A DNA stretch of 64,000 nucleotides from Flavobacteriales bacterium. Lineage in GTDB: Bacteria > Bacteroidota > Bacteroidia > Flavobacteriales_E > Vicingaceae. Positions within the stretch are counted from its first letter, which is position 1. Each line of letters opens with the position of its first letter. The DNA is taken from contig CAJPFH010000062.1 of the NCBI GenBank assembly GCA_905339165.1, positions 1 through 64,000 on the forward strand, written 5' to 3'. Of the stretch, positions 27,801-36,037 are shown one piece after another. The notes beneath the pieces were generated by a model, which saw only the letters and a program-made list of their open reading frames with translations, had not been told where the DNA came from and did not search any database. The translations under genes and the position numbers were made by a program.

Positions 27801-27977
27801 TCCGCCATTGTTGGTTCCTAGCCAAATTTCTCCATCAGAGTGTTGGTAAATACTTAGTATCTGAGATTGAGATAGGCCGTTATCGACAGAAAAATTTTGA
27901 AAATTATAATTTTGAGATAGCAGACATAGGTGAATAGAAAAGAAAAGCAGTGAGTATATAATTTTCGCTGGATACAT
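24831..27977 (-). CDS. Sensor with Reg_prop beta-propellers, Y_Y_Y domain and SpoIIE-type PP2C phosphatase
   Basis: 1048 residues. A signal peptide (1-22) is followed by two seven-bladed propellers built from Reg_prop repeats (about 25-640; repeated motifs such as DGEIWLGTNNGG and GNIWAGHQYGI), a Y_Y_Y domain (about 675-735), one transmembrane helix (about 740-760), a short coiled coil, and a cytoplasmic SpoIIE/PP2C phosphatase (about 788-1048). The latter keeps the metal-binding acidic residues (DIVSGDFYW, ADCTGHGVPGA, TDGYADQFGG, DDICIMG). It should sense a periplasmic ligand and dephosphorylate a Ser/Thr-phosphorylated regulator, for example an anti-sigma antagonist. The periplasmic part is that of hybrid two-component sensors for polysaccharides, but no kinase or glycan genes are nearby. 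A -7 element lies at 27995-28002. Confidence 0.92.
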   Translation of the reverse strand: MYPAKIIYSLLFFSIHLCLLSQNYNFQNFSVDNGLSQSQILSIYQHSDGEIWLGTNNGGISIFNGKTFHYLTTKNGLSDNIVYCIEKGPDGNIYIGTNNGISIIKPDTIIKLDTTNGLGHHRVFKIFFDSNNKCWIGAGNGIYFLEGISIKPFEKNMLFENKGVFNFYEDGNKNIWVCTMGTGLTKITKKEIIQYNSNTSTISDLVFSIGEIDGKIWAFTNKGVFELNEKNEFVFKTIDKSKMNFPVYCAIKDENTYWLGTYSGIFKYKGETFTNITTQNGLIDNDIFKILEDREGNIWFASKNNGVSKLSSERFVSLNKKQLNVDEITSVYKTSTGKLMISSAIGLIIKSENRIDIFNEKSKQSENKVQDVNYAYEIDSNHYIVGTDAEGLFYFNLEKKTFSQIPTMGGKSYQMIYHIYKDRDGVIWICSKNGLSKLENGNVIPFQPQIIPQTDIFQIYQDLNNRYWLATDNGVYLYDGSSIYQFSEKEGIKKGRVRSIVQTKDSTIWLSSNYGVYKFSNGKFTNISEKEGLASNVIYSLIADSKGNIWAGHQYGIDVISFNKNSFIIKNYKNDDGFAGQQCLPNSICIDQNDNIYIGTLKGLVIYNPSLDKPNTKEPLTRITKVKVFSQDINWSHYTDSISHNNIPFNPNLTYDKNYITIEFIAVSHTKPEQVAYKYKLVGLDKDWQMAINKTEIAYSNLPPGHYEFLLLASNGDDIWNKKPVSFKFTIKPPFWQTWWFYTICSGIVLAGIFSYIKIRAANRQITKQKEIIEEKNQDITDSIIYAKRIQEAILPMNKSLKSYFSDSFILFKPRDIVSGDFYWFTEDEEKSIIVVADCTGHGVPGAFMSMLGTSILNQVIRDENIANPGYALDRMDEKLNMALHKAYSETKAQDGMDISVCTYYKNKKQVEYAGANNPLYVVRKNENPLIINDKVASPLLQNESFSFYEIKANKQPIGGTERKQKFVTHSIKVQKNDSFYLFTDGYADQFGGPKGKKFMYIQFKKLILSIQLMNMKEQEKELIKVLETWKNTSHNQVDDICIMGVKI

Positions 27978-27994
27978 TGTCTGTAATTACAATC

Positions 27995-28002
27995 CAAAAA
28001 TA
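27995..28002 (-). promoter_or_regulatory. Candidate -7 promoter element for the sensor-phosphatase
   Basis: Minus strand TATTTTTG, a full TAnnTTTG match, ends 17 bases before the ATG at 27977. It overlaps the U-tail region of the terminator of the gene upstream. Confidence 0.45.
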
Positions 28003-28034
28003 GAAAAAAAAAGGGCTGATATTCATCAGCCCTT
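28003..28034 (-). terminator. Intrinsic terminator of the type A sorted protein gene
   Basis: Perfect 10-bp stem AAGGGCTGAT (28011-28020) / ATCAGCCCTT (28025-28034) with a 4-base loop. Read leftward it is followed by a T-rich tract. It lies 19 bases downstream of the stop of the gene at 28054-29802 and just upstream of the sensor promoter. Confidence 0.9.
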
Positions 28035-28053
28035 CTGTAAGCACAAAATTAAA

Positions 28054-29802
28054 CTACTTTAATATAGAGAATTTTTTAGTTTTTGACATTGAACCGATAT
28101 TCATTTGTAATAAGTATGTTCCTGAATTCAGTTTTAATTCATTTGAATCAATCACATAATTGTAACTTCCAATTAGTTTATTACCTAAATTAACTTCACG
28201 TATGGTTTCGCCAAGAATGTTCACTATTTTAAAAGAAACATTTTGAGCATGGTCTAATGTATATGCGATGTTTACCTTAGTGTCCGAAGGATTCGGAAAG
28301 ACAGAAAATCCATTTTCTTTAATATCTTGTTTTACCACATAGGTAGCATTAAATGGATGAATGCTGTCTTTTCCAACAGTAAAATCAAGTTCGGAAACAG
28401 TGGTGGAACCAGACAAAGTGAAGGTGTAAGAGCCACTCATGTTTAAGCCGGGCATATCTACCCAAAGGGTGTAAGTCCCGTTTTCTAAATTGGAAATGGT
28501 AAAATCTCCGCTATTATTCGATTGAATAGAGGATTTAACAGGCCCGGAAGGCTTTTTTTCAACAATGATATCAATTCCGGGAATTGGGTCATTTTTCATC
28601 AATTTACCAAACTGACCTATTCTGTTGTAATTGTAGTTTAGTAATAATTTACCCGAAATGGTGTTGTTTCCAATGTTGGGGTCGTGGTAATCAAGAGTAA
28701 TATTGATGCCGTTTACATTGTTGGTAGTAATAATGCTTTGGGCATTTTTCCAGTCAGTAGTATCTCCGTAATAAGTGGTAAAGGAGTTAGGGTATAAAAG
28801 TAAATCAGGCCTTGCTGCTATTCTATATTCTCCATAAGGGATAGAATCGAATTTATAAGAGCCATTCGTATTGATGGGTGTTATAGCAAGAATATCATTT
28901 TTTGTAAAGTTCGAATATTCTCGATACAAATAAACCTCGCCATTGGTAACAGGCAAACCGGTAGTATCATAAACAAATCCTTCAATGCTGCCAAAATCCA
29001 CAGGAAGAGTGTACCACCCATACCACACAAAATTGTTAAATGGAGAACACTTCAGTAGCATTAGGTGAGTGGTAGCAAAGGTGTTATTGCGAAGAAAATG
29101 GTAATAAATTGCATCATAATTGTATTTTTGGTAGAAGGAGTAATTGCCATTTCCTCCAAAATCAACAAATACGCTATCCGTACGGTAGTTTATTTCTTTC
29201 ATTAATACTACATCGGAAAAACTCCCTAATGGTGTAATTAATGTGCCATAGCCCGCACCCACCATTTGTTTATTTCTTAATTGTACCGATTTCACTTTAT
29301 AGTTGCCCGATTTTCCGTATCCAACAGTTCTGCTGTAATTAAAGATAGTATCCATATTGTATTTTACTCGAGCCGGCATGAATAATTCGGAGGGTTCAAT
29401 AAACACCGAGTCTAATGTGCTCATGATACTAAATCCGCCAATTCGGTGAAAACCTGAGGTATCTACAATAAAGTAGGAAAATAAAGAATCTTGGTCTTTT
29501 AATGGTACATTCCAAAAAGAGGCATGAGTAGCGTCAGGAAATAAATGGTAATAAGGCAGGCCAGATTTATCTAAGGTTTTTGTATGAAAAGTGTCCTGCA
29601 TTTGAATAAACTTGTTGGAATAATTCCAAACCTGATTAGCTCCCGTAGTGGGTATAGTTAAAAGTGTTGCTGTTGTATCCCAAATCTGTTTAAAAGTAGT
29701 GTTTTTTACAGGTAAATAAGTACCTTCGATGGTTGGTCCTTGTGCAATAGCAGAAAGGGTAAACAACAAAACAGCCTGAAAAATGAATATTTTTTTAATC
29801 AT
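28054..29802 (-). CDS. T9SS type A sorted protein with carboxypeptidase-regulatory-like domains
   Basis: 582 residues with a signal peptide (1-20, ending AIAQ). Residues about 270-375 and 385-485 form beta-sandwich modules of the carboxypeptidase-regulatory/SdrD B-like type (SIEGFVYDTTGLPVTNGEVY; GDFTISNLENGTYTL). The last 80 residues are a Por secretion (type A) sorting domain: FSVFPNPSDTKVNIAYTL, a GETIREV strand, and LNSGTYLLQM. It should be exported by T9SS and attached to surface polysaccharide. The first 250 residues, rich in aromatic strands, are not recognised. Own promoter and terminator; monocistronic. Confidence 0.88.
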   Translation of the reverse strand: MIKKIFIFQAVLLFTLSAIAQGPTIEGTYLPVKNTTFKQIWDTTATLLTIPTTGANQVWNYSNKFIQMQDTFHTKTLDKSGLPYYHLFPDATHASFWNVPLKDQDSLFSYFIVDTSGFHRIGGFSIMSTLDSVFIEPSELFMPARVKYNMDTIFNYSRTVGYGKSGNYKVKSVQLRNKQMVGAGYGTLITPLGSFSDVVLMKEINYRTDSVFVDFGGNGNYSFYQKYNYDAIYYHFLRNNTFATTHLMLLKCSPFNNFVWYGWYTLPVDFGSIEGFVYDTTGLPVTNGEVYLYREYSNFTKNDILAITPINTNGSYKFDSIPYGEYRIAARPDLLLYPNSFTTYYGDTTDWKNAQSIITTNNVNGINITLDYHDPNIGNNTISGKLLLNYNYNRIGQFGKLMKNDPIPGIDIIVEKKPSGPVKSSIQSNNSGDFTISNLENGTYTLWVDMPGLNMSGSYTFTLSGSTTVSELDFTVGKDSIHPFNATYVVKQDIKENGFSVFPNPSDTKVNIAYTLDHAQNVSFKIVNILGETIREVNLGNKLIGSYNYVIDSNELKLNSGTYLLQMNIGSMSKTKKFSILK

Positions 29803-29822
29803 AATCTTAAAATTTTCTTGCT

Positions 29823-29830
29823 CAAAGATA
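29823..29830 (-). promoter_or_regulatory. Candidate -7 promoter element for the type A sorted protein
   Basis: Minus strand TATCTTTG, a full TAnnTTTG match, ending 20 bases before the ATG at 29802. Confidence 0.5.
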
Positions 29831-29944
29831 TACCATTTTTTATGTATATTCTCAGATTATATTTTATTTTTTTGTTAACCGTTATACAATTCCATCATTA
29901 TTTAAACAATACGCTAATTAACCTCATATTTAAGTCTAAAATTC

Positions 29945-29952
29945 TATTTTTG
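29945..29952 (+). promoter_or_regulatory. Candidate -7 promoter element for pheT
   Basis: TATTTTTG, a full TAnnTTTG match, ends 17 bases before the pheT ATG at 29970. No clear -33 TTG. The whole 29803-29969 gap is AT-rich and holds only the two divergent promoters; I see no T-box or attenuator hairpin. Confidence 0.45.
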
Positions 29953-29969
29953 TTGTTTATTTAAGCAGC

Positions 29970-32390
29970 ATGAAGATTTCATATAATTGGTTGTGTTCTT
30001 ATCTCTCGGCAAGCCCAGATGTTAAGGAGCTAGAAAAAATATTAACCGACTGTGGATTAGAAGTAGAAAAATACGAAAAAGTGTTTTCAATAGAAGGCGG
30101 ACTGAACGGACTTTTGGTTGGTAAGGTTACCTCTTGCATAAAACACCCCGATACCGATAAACTATCGCTTACTAAGGTTGATATAGGCAATGAATCCGAA
30201 TTGCAAATAGTTTGCGGAGCTCCTAATGTAGAAAAAGGACAAAAAGTAGTAGTGGCAACTGTGGGCACTACTCTTTTTCCAAGAAATGGAGAACCATTTG
30301 AGATTAAAAAAACTAAAATAAGGGGCGAAGTTTCTGAAGGCATGATTTGTGCCGAGGATGAAATTGGTATTGGACTTTCGCACGAAGGTATTATTGTACT
30401 GCCCGATACGGTTAATGTGGGAGAACCGGCAGCCAATTATTTTGGAGTAGAAGAAGATTATATTTTCGAAATAGGTTTAACTCCCAACCGGGTAGATGCG
30501 GCCTCACATATTGGCGTAGCCCGCGATGTAGTAGCAGTTTTAGCTCTAAAACAAAATATTCAGTTATTAAAACCAGCAGTAGAGGCGTTTAAAACAGGTA
30601 ACGAAAAATCGCGAATAGATGTAATAGTGCAAAATACCGAAGCCTGCCCAAGGTATTCGGGAATTTATATTTCAGGTGTTACGGTTAACGAATCACCACA
30701 ATGGCTTAAAAACAAACTTAAATTTATAGGACTAAAACCCATTAATAACATCGTAGACGTTACCAATTTTGTTTTACATGAATTAGGACAGCCCCTTCAT
30801 GCTTTTGATGCAGACAAAATTGAAGGAAACAAAGTAATGGTTGATACTCTTACCGAGGGAACCGTTTTTGAAACCTTAGATGGTGTATCTCGAATTCTTT
30901 CGGCTAATGATTTAATGATACGTAACGAAAAAGAGGGGATGTGTATAGCCGGGGTTTTTGGCGGAAGTAAGTCGGGAATTACTCCACAAACAAAAAATAT
31001 ATTTATAGAAAGCGCCTATTTTAATCCAGCTTTTATTCGCAGAACCTCCAAAAAACACGCCCTTTATACAGATGCCTCCTTCCGGTACGAAAGAGGGGCC
31101 GATCCCAATATCACTATTTACGCATTAAAACGTGCTTGTCTGCTCATTCAAGAAGTAGGAGGAGGCGAAATCCCTTTTCCTATAATTGATGTGTATCCCA
31201 ATCCTATTAACGATTGTAAAATAAATTTCAATTTTGAGTATCTGAATAAAATTGCAGGAACCGAAATACCTGTTCAAGTTCAAAAATCAATTATTAAAAA
31301 TTTAGAAATAAAAATAGATTCCGAAACAGAAACAGAATTACAACTTTCTGTTCCTCCTTTTAAAGTAGATGTTACCAGAAAGGTTGATATAGCAGAGGAA
31401 ATACTCAGAATTTATGGATATGACAAAATAGAAATTCCCTCCCAATTACATACAACCATCTCAACCATTCAAAAACCCGATAAGCAAAAAATTTTGCGTT
31501 CTATTTCCACTTATCTTACCTCAATGGGGTTTTCAGAAATATTAACCAATTCACTTTCTAATTCTGCATATTATTCAAACCAATCAGATACCGTAAAAGT
31601 TTTAAATGCTCTTAGTTCAGAATTAGACACACTCAGAGCCTCAATGTTGTACGGAGGTTTAGAAAGCATCGCATACAATATGAACAGACGGAATACAAAC
31701 CTTAAATTCTTTGAGTTAGGGAAAGTATATACCCGAAATGAAAATAAATACGAAGAAAAAGAAAAGCTAGCTCTCTTTATTACCGGAGAAAGATTTAAAG
31801 AAAGTTGGAATAATCCCAAAATGCATTCCGATATTTTTGAACTCAAAGGGACTGTTGCAAACTTGTTTGCCATTCTTTCCGTTTGTGAAAAAGAAGTTAC
31901 TACACAATACAACCTGGCGTTGCAAGGGCTACAAGATGCTATAACATATTCTTTAAAAGGAAGCCCTATTGCTATAATAGGAAATGTAAACAAAGGACTA
32001 TTAAAACAATTTGATATTGATAAACCCGTGTTTTTTGCCGAAATAAATATTGAAAATCTTATGAAAGGTTTACGTACAACTGGTGCAAGGTATAAAGAAG
32101 TTTCTAAATTTATAGGTGTACGCAGAGATTTGGCCATTCTCTTTAATAAAGAAATCCTTTTTTCGGAAGTAAAAGAGTTGGCTTTTAAAACAGAAAAAAA
32201 ATTACTTAAAGAGGTTCAGGTATTTGATGTGTACGAAGGAAAAAATATTGAAAGCGGAAAAAAATCGTATGCCATTGCTTTTTATCTGCAAAATGAAGCA
32301 GCAACTCTTACCGATAAAGAAATAGAAAACAGTATGCAAAAAATTCAGCGTGCAATTGAGCAACAGTTGGGCGGAAAAATAAGAGCATAA
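29970..32390 (+). CDS. pheT: Phenylalanyl-tRNA synthetase beta subunit
   Basis: 806 residues, the full bacterial length. Domains in order: EMAP-type tRNA-binding domain (about 40-150, with KVTSCIKHPDTDKLSLTKVD), B3/B4 editing domain (about 215-390), B5 domain (about 410-485), the catalytic-like core, and the C-terminal anticodon-binding FDX-ACB domain (about 710-805, SKFIGVRRDLAIL). With PheS, encoded elsewhere, it charges tRNA-Phe. The unlinked pheS is common in Bacteroidota. Followed by a CoA-binding protein gene 2 bases after the stop. Confidence 0.97.
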   Translation: MKISYNWLCSYLSASPDVKELEKILTDCGLEVEKYEKVFSIEGGLNGLLVGKVTSCIKHPDTDKLSLTKVDIGNESELQIVCGAPNVEKGQKVVVATVGTTLFPRNGEPFEIKKTKIRGEVSEGMICAEDEIGIGLSHEGIIVLPDTVNVGEPAANYFGVEEDYIFEIGLTPNRVDAASHIGVARDVVAVLALKQNIQLLKPAVEAFKTGNEKSRIDVIVQNTEACPRYSGIYISGVTVNESPQWLKNKLKFIGLKPINNIVDVTNFVLHELGQPLHAFDADKIEGNKVMVDTLTEGTVFETLDGVSRILSANDLMIRNEKEGMCIAGVFGGSKSGITPQTKNIFIESAYFNPAFIRRTSKKHALYTDASFRYERGADPNITIYALKRACLLIQEVGGGEIPFPIIDVYPNPINDCKINFNFEYLNKIAGTEIPVQVQKSIIKNLEIKIDSETETELQLSVPPFKVDVTRKVDIAEEILRIYGYDKIEIPSQLHTTISTIQKPDKQKILRSISTYLTSMGFSEILTNSLSNSAYYSNQSDTVKVLNALSSELDTLRASMLYGGLESIAYNMNRRNTNLKFFELGKVYTRNENKYEEKEKLALFITGERFKESWNNPKMHSDIFELKGTVANLFAILSVCEKEVTTQYNLALQGLQDAITYSLKGSPIAIIGNVNKGLLKQFDIDKPVFFAEINIENLMKGLRTTGARYKEVSKFIGVRRDLAILFNKEILFSEVKELAFKTEKKLLKEVQVFDVYEGKNIESGKKSYAIAFYLQNEAATLTDKEIENSMQKIQRAIEQQLGGKIRA

Positions 32391-32392
32391 AG

Positions 32393-32755
32393 ATGAGTAA
32401 AGATACATTGGTAATTGGGGCAAGCCTTAAGCCGGATAAATACTCGCATAAAGCTGTATTACAGCTTTTGGCTCATGGCCATTTTGTAAAGGCCATAGGA
32501 ATTAAAGCGGGCAATATATCAACTGTAACAGTGCAAACAGATACTCCTTTATTTAGCGACATTAATACCATTACACTTTATGTGAACCCCACGAATCAGA
32601 AACCTTATTATAAGTATATAATTGAAACAAATCCACAAAGAGTGATTTTTAATCCGGGAACAGAAAATGCCGAACTTCAACAATTACTAAACGAAAACAA
32701 TATCAAATGGGAAGAAGCATGCACTTTGGTGTTACTTTCTCTAAATAAATTTTAA
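32393..32755 (+). CDS. CoA-binding domain protein (YccU-like)
   Basis: 120 residues, a single Rossmann-like CoA_binding domain: VIGASLKPDKYSHKA at the nucleotide-binding loop, then a VNPTNQ-type turn and RVIFNPGTEN, matching small stand-alone CoA-binding proteins. Cytoplasmic, function undefined. It begins 2 bases after the pheT stop and is in the same operon. Confidence 0.85.
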   Translation: MSKDTLVIGASLKPDKYSHKAVLQLLAHGHFVKAIGIKAGNISTVTVQTDTPLFSDINTITLYVNPTNQKPYYKYIIETNPQRVIFNPGTENAELQQLLNENNIKWEEACTLVLLSLNKF

Positions 32756-32829
32756 TTTTTTTTATTACCCGATTAAACCTTTCAAATTATTTGCGGTCAT
32801 ACAGTGCAAAACACACAAAAAACAATACT

Positions 32830-33693
32830 ATGAAAACTAAAACATTAATTTTAAGTGTCCTGTTTCTTGCATCACTTGCTTTTGTAACAAGTTCTTGCAA
32901 AAAAAGAAAATTAAACCGCGATACAACTTCAGAACAAGACGATGCAATGGCTCGCTCTATGTTTGAAGATATGCATAAAACTGTTGACGATGAAGCAGGA
33001 CAGCAATCTAAACTTAAAGAGGGTAGAATGGTTGAAGCCTTTAAAGTGGCAGGAAACTGCGCAACTGTTACGCTTACTCCATTTGATTCTATTACCTTTC
33101 CTAAAACACTAACAATAGATTTTGGGCACACTAATTGCAAAGGAAATGACGGTAAAGAACGCAGAGGAATAATTGTTGTTACAATTACCGGAAAATATAG
33201 AGATCCGGGCACTGTTATTACTATTAAGCCAGATAATTATTACATCAATGATAACAAAGTAGAGGGAACGAAAGTGGTAACAAATAATGGCAGAAATAAT
33301 GCAGGAAATTTAACCTACTCTATAGAAGTGGATGGGAAAATTACCACCCCCGATAATAAAGTAATAGAGTGGAAATCTTCTCGTACCCGCGAATGGATAG
33401 AAGGGGAAAGTACTACTTTTTGGACCAATGGAATATCAGGTATTACCGATGATGCCTATTTAATTACAGGTACTGGTAATGGAGTAAACAGAGATGGACG
33501 GAAATTTACCGTAACCATTACCACTCCACTAAGAGTTCAGTTTTGTGGTTACAAAATAGAAATTACAAAAGGAGTATTAGAACTTCAACCCGAAGATTTG
33601 AAAAAACGTGTAGTAGATTTTGGAAACGGAGACTGCGACAATCAGGCTACTGCAACTATTGGCAAAAAAACATATACATTTAATTTAAAATAG
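32830..33693 (+). CDS. Predicted lipoprotein, unknown function
   Basis: 287 residues from the ATG at 32830 (MKTKTLILSVLFLASLAFVT); the longer TTG-initiated frame from 32791 lacks a signal structure at its start. The lipobox ends SSC (Cys22). The remainder is beta-rich with a conserved segment TLTPFDSITFPKTLTIDFGH and four cysteines spread through the domain (near GNCATV, HTNCKGN, QFCGYK, GDCDNQ), which may form disulphides. Similar lipoproteins are common in Bacteroidota but their role is unknown to me. Followed by a hairpin terminator. Confidence 0.7.
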   Translation: MKTKTLILSVLFLASLAFVTSSCKKRKLNRDTTSEQDDAMARSMFEDMHKTVDDEAGQQSKLKEGRMVEAFKVAGNCATVTLTPFDSITFPKTLTIDFGHTNCKGNDGKERRGIIVVTITGKYRDPGTVITIKPDNYYINDNKVEGTKVVTNNGRNNAGNLTYSIEVDGKITTPDNKVIEWKSSRTREWIEGESTTFWTNGISGITDDAYLITGTGNGVNRDGRKFTVTITTPLRVQFCGYKIEITKGVLELQPEDLKKRVVDFGNGDCDNQATATIGKKTYTFNLK

Positions 33694-33715
33694 GAAGGTT
33701 TAATGGTTTAGGTTT

Positions 33716-33754
33716 AACCGGGCGGGCTTTCCCATAAGGCTCGTCCGGTTTTTA
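33716..33754 (+). terminator. Intrinsic terminator after the lipoprotein gene
   Basis: The arms AACCGGGCGGGC (33716-33727) and GCTCGTCCGGTT (33739-33750) pair with two G-U wobbles around an 11-base loop, followed by a T-rich tail. It lies only 15 bases before the next start codon, so it may double as a 5' structure for that gene. Confidence 0.7.
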
Positions 33755-33764
33755 TCTTTTGTAT

Positions 33765-34814
33765 ATGAAAAGAGTAAACAAAATTTTTATAATCCTTTTT
33801 TTGTGTTTACAAAGTTCTTTGCTGGTTAAGGCCCAGCGAAGTAATTTATTTGATTTACAGATGCCTCCCAGCATCTACACCTCGAATACTTTCATGCCCG
33901 TAGGCACTACCGAAGATAGCTTGTATTCTTTTGCCTCTAACCGATATCTCTTAGGTTGCTGGATTCCGCTCAAAAACAATCTTTCGTATTACGAACAAGA
34001 TAAGTGGGATACAGCATCTTCCATATTTGCCATACATTCTTCGGCACGTTTCAACGATTTGTATTTTTCGCGTTTAGCAAATAATCACGATATACTTAAT
34101 GCAAGCATCGGGTTTACGTATATTTTTAAAGACAGAAAAAAAACTTCGTGGCTTTTCGATGGTGGCCTTATTTTGAATAATGATATTACCAACAAAGTGA
34201 AAACAAACGAAGTGTTATATCTTATGGGTTTGTATTCAATTAAATCAAATAAAAAAGTAACATGGAATTTAGGTTTGCTTAATATAAAAACTCGCAATGC
34301 ATTTCTACCTATTCCTATTATTGGACTGCGTTATCAGTTTACTGATGATGATGTTTTGCAGTTTTATTTACCCTTTAATTTTTCATTGGCTCATAATGTA
34401 AACAAAAATACGTTGGTTCGCTTTTTACTGCAACCCAATGGTAACGTGTCTCTATTATCAAACGAAGAGGCTTTTAATACAAGTGCTGTATCCGTGAGTA
34501 GATTAGCTTTTGTTTACAGCGAAATGCAGTTAGGAATGCAACTGGAAGCCGGAAAAGAAAAAAAACTTGGCTACACCATAGGAGGAGGTATATTGGGTGG
34601 GCGTAATATTTATATGGTAGCCGATAAGGTAAATAACCATTACCCGCTTAATCCCTCACTGTATTTACGAGTAGGAGTACGTGTATCATTGGCCGGAAAA
34701 AAGGAGGGCACCCAACAAAAACAAATGTTTTTTAACGACCCCTTAGATCCCGGTCAATTTGAAATAGACGATTTGGAAAAAATAATTCTGGAAGAAAATA
34801 TAAAAATCGAATAA
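33765..34814 (+). CDS. Outer-membrane beta-barrel-like protein (DUF6268-like)
   Basis: 349 residues from the ATG at 33765 (MKRVNKIFIILFLCLQSSLL), with a signal peptide ending LVKAQ. The body is a series of alternating strands with aromatic ends (LNASIGFTYIF, WNLGLLNIK, LGYTIGGGILGGRN), as in outer-membrane barrels of about 12-14 strands. The pattern resembles DUF6268. The acidic C-terminal tail after the last strand is unusual for a barrel, which normally ends in an aromatic residue. Converges on the aminotransferase gene two bases apart. Confidence 0.6.
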   Translation: MKRVNKIFIILFLCLQSSLLVKAQRSNLFDLQMPPSIYTSNTFMPVGTTEDSLYSFASNRYLLGCWIPLKNNLSYYEQDKWDTASSIFAIHSSARFNDLYFSRLANNHDILNASIGFTYIFKDRKKTSWLFDGGLILNNDITNKVKTNEVLYLMGLYSIKSNKKVTWNLGLLNIKTRNAFLPIPIIGLRYQFTDDDVLQFYLPFNFSLAHNVNKNTLVRFLLQPNGNVSLLSNEEAFNTSAVSVSRLAFVYSEMQLGMQLEAGKEKKLGYTIGGGILGGRNIYMVADKVNNHYPLNPSLYLRVGVRVSLAGKKEGTQQKQMFFNDPLDPGQFEIDDLEKIILEENIKIE

Positions 34815-34816
34815 AC

Positions 34817-36001
34817 TTACTGATTTATTGCTTCGTTTATTTTTTTGCAACATTCTTCTATTTGTTCGTGTGTAATAATAAGAGGAGGAGCAATACGCAT
34901 ACTCTGAGAATTAAATAAAAACCAATCGGTAATCACTCCGTTCTCTACACAAGCATCAATAATAGCTTTGTTGGTTTCAAAATTTTCAAATTCTATAGCC
35001 AGCATTAATCCTGCTGATCGGATGTTTTTAATTTTTTTCCCTTTTAGTAATTTCAAAAATAAATTCTCTTTTGAGGGTATTTGATTTATTAGCGATTGGT
35101 TGTAAAGCAGTTCTTCGAGTGTGGCCAAACTAGCGGCACAACTAAGTGCATTTCCGCCAAAGGTGGTAATGTGCCCTAATATGGGATTGTTGGTAAAGCA
35201 GTGCATTATTTCTTTAGATGAGATGAACGCCCCCAATGGCAAGCCACCTCCAAAACCTTTGGCTAATACCAAAATATCTGGAATTACTTTGTGTTTTTCA
35301 AATCCGAAAAGTGAGCCTGTACGCCCGAACCCAGTTTGTATTTCATCGAAAATAAGCAGAACGTTATTCTCGGTGCATTTTTTCCGTATTTCCATCAAAA
35401 AATCTTCTTCTGGAAGAATGATTCCCGCTTCGGCTTGTATAGGCTCAATTACCACGCAGGCCGTGTTATAGTCTATTTCTTTTAATTCAGAAAAGGAGTT
35501 GTACGGTAAATGGAAAACATTGGGCAAGAGCGGATAAAAGGCTCGTTTAAAATCTTCATTTCCGCAAATGCTCAGTGCTCCATGCGAACTTCCATGGTAC
35601 GCATTGGTGAATGAGATTATTTTGTTTCTTCCGGTATACCGTTTGGCTAATTTTAGGGCACCTTCTATGGCCTCGCTTCCGGAATTTACAAAGTAGGTAC
35701 ACGAAAGCGAAGATGGAAGCACATCTGCCAGTTTCTTAGCTAATTTTACTTGCGGAGTTTGTATGTATTCTCCGTACACCATGAGGTGCATAAACTCATC
35801 GGTTTGTTTTTTTACTGCTTCGGATACTTTCGGGTGCTTGTGCCCTAAATTACTAACAGCAATTCCGGAGATTAAATCAAAATATTTTTTTCCGTTAGTA
35901 TCGTACAAAAACACCCCTTCGGCTTTTTCAATTTCCAGTGCCATGGGCAAATCAGAGGTTTGTGCAAGATGTTGTAAAAATAACTGACGGTTACTGGGCA
36001 T
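34817..36001 (-). CDS. Class III PLP-dependent aminotransferase (acetylornithine/aspartate aminotransferase family)
   Basis: 394 residues. Catalytic Lys248 lies in VLAKGFGGGLPLGAF; the PLP-phosphate and ring contacts are NSGSEAIEGALKLAK (106-120) and FDEIQTGFGRTG (218-229). The length and motifs fit the acetylornithine/succinylornithine/GABA group. Substrate cannot be told from sequence; no arginine or lysine genes adjoin, although dapF is about 1.6 kb away. The -7 promoter box ends just four bases before the ATG, as for ribD. Confidence 0.88.
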   Translation of the reverse strand: MPSNRQLFLQHLAQTSDLPMALEIEKAEGVFLYDTNGKKYFDLISGIAVSNLGHKHPKVSEAVKKQTDEFMHLMVYGEYIQTPQVKLAKKLADVLPSSLSCTYFVNSGSEAIEGALKLAKRYTGRNKIISFTNAYHGSSHGALSICGNEDFKRAFYPLLPNVFHLPYNSFSELKEIDYNTACVVIEPIQAEAGIILPEEDFLMEIRKKCTENNVLLIFDEIQTGFGRTGSLFGFEKHKVIPDILVLAKGFGGGLPLGAFISSKEIMHCFTNNPILGHITTFGGNALSCAASLATLEELLYNQSLINQIPSKENLFLKLLKGKKIKNIRSAGLMLAIEFENFETNKAIIDACVENGVITDWFLFNSQSMRIAPPLIITHEQIEECCKKINEAINQ

Positions 36002-36005
36002 CTGC

Positions 36006-36013
36006 CAAAAGTA
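36006..36013 (-). promoter_or_regulatory. -7 element of the aminotransferase gene, suggesting a leaderless transcript
   Basis: Minus strand TACTTTTG then GCAG then ATG. A full TAnnTTTG match with the same four-base spacing to the start codon as at ribD. No clear -33 TTG was found. Confidence 0.5.
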
Positions 36014-36037
36014 AGCACATTTTAGTATGTATTTATT

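Noticed and set aside
29999-30436. Open frame of 145 residues antisense to the pheT start
   Set aside because: Shadow of the tRNA-binding domain; composition dominated by Ser and Thr, no homology pattern.
31571-32137. Open frame of 188 residues antisense to pheT
   Set aside because: pheT is certain on the other strand, and the antisense frame has Ser/Phe-rich composition with no motif and no promoter match.
32787-33212. Open frame of 141 residues antisense to the lipoprotein gene
   Set aside because: Shadow of an in-frame signal-peptide gene; no motif.
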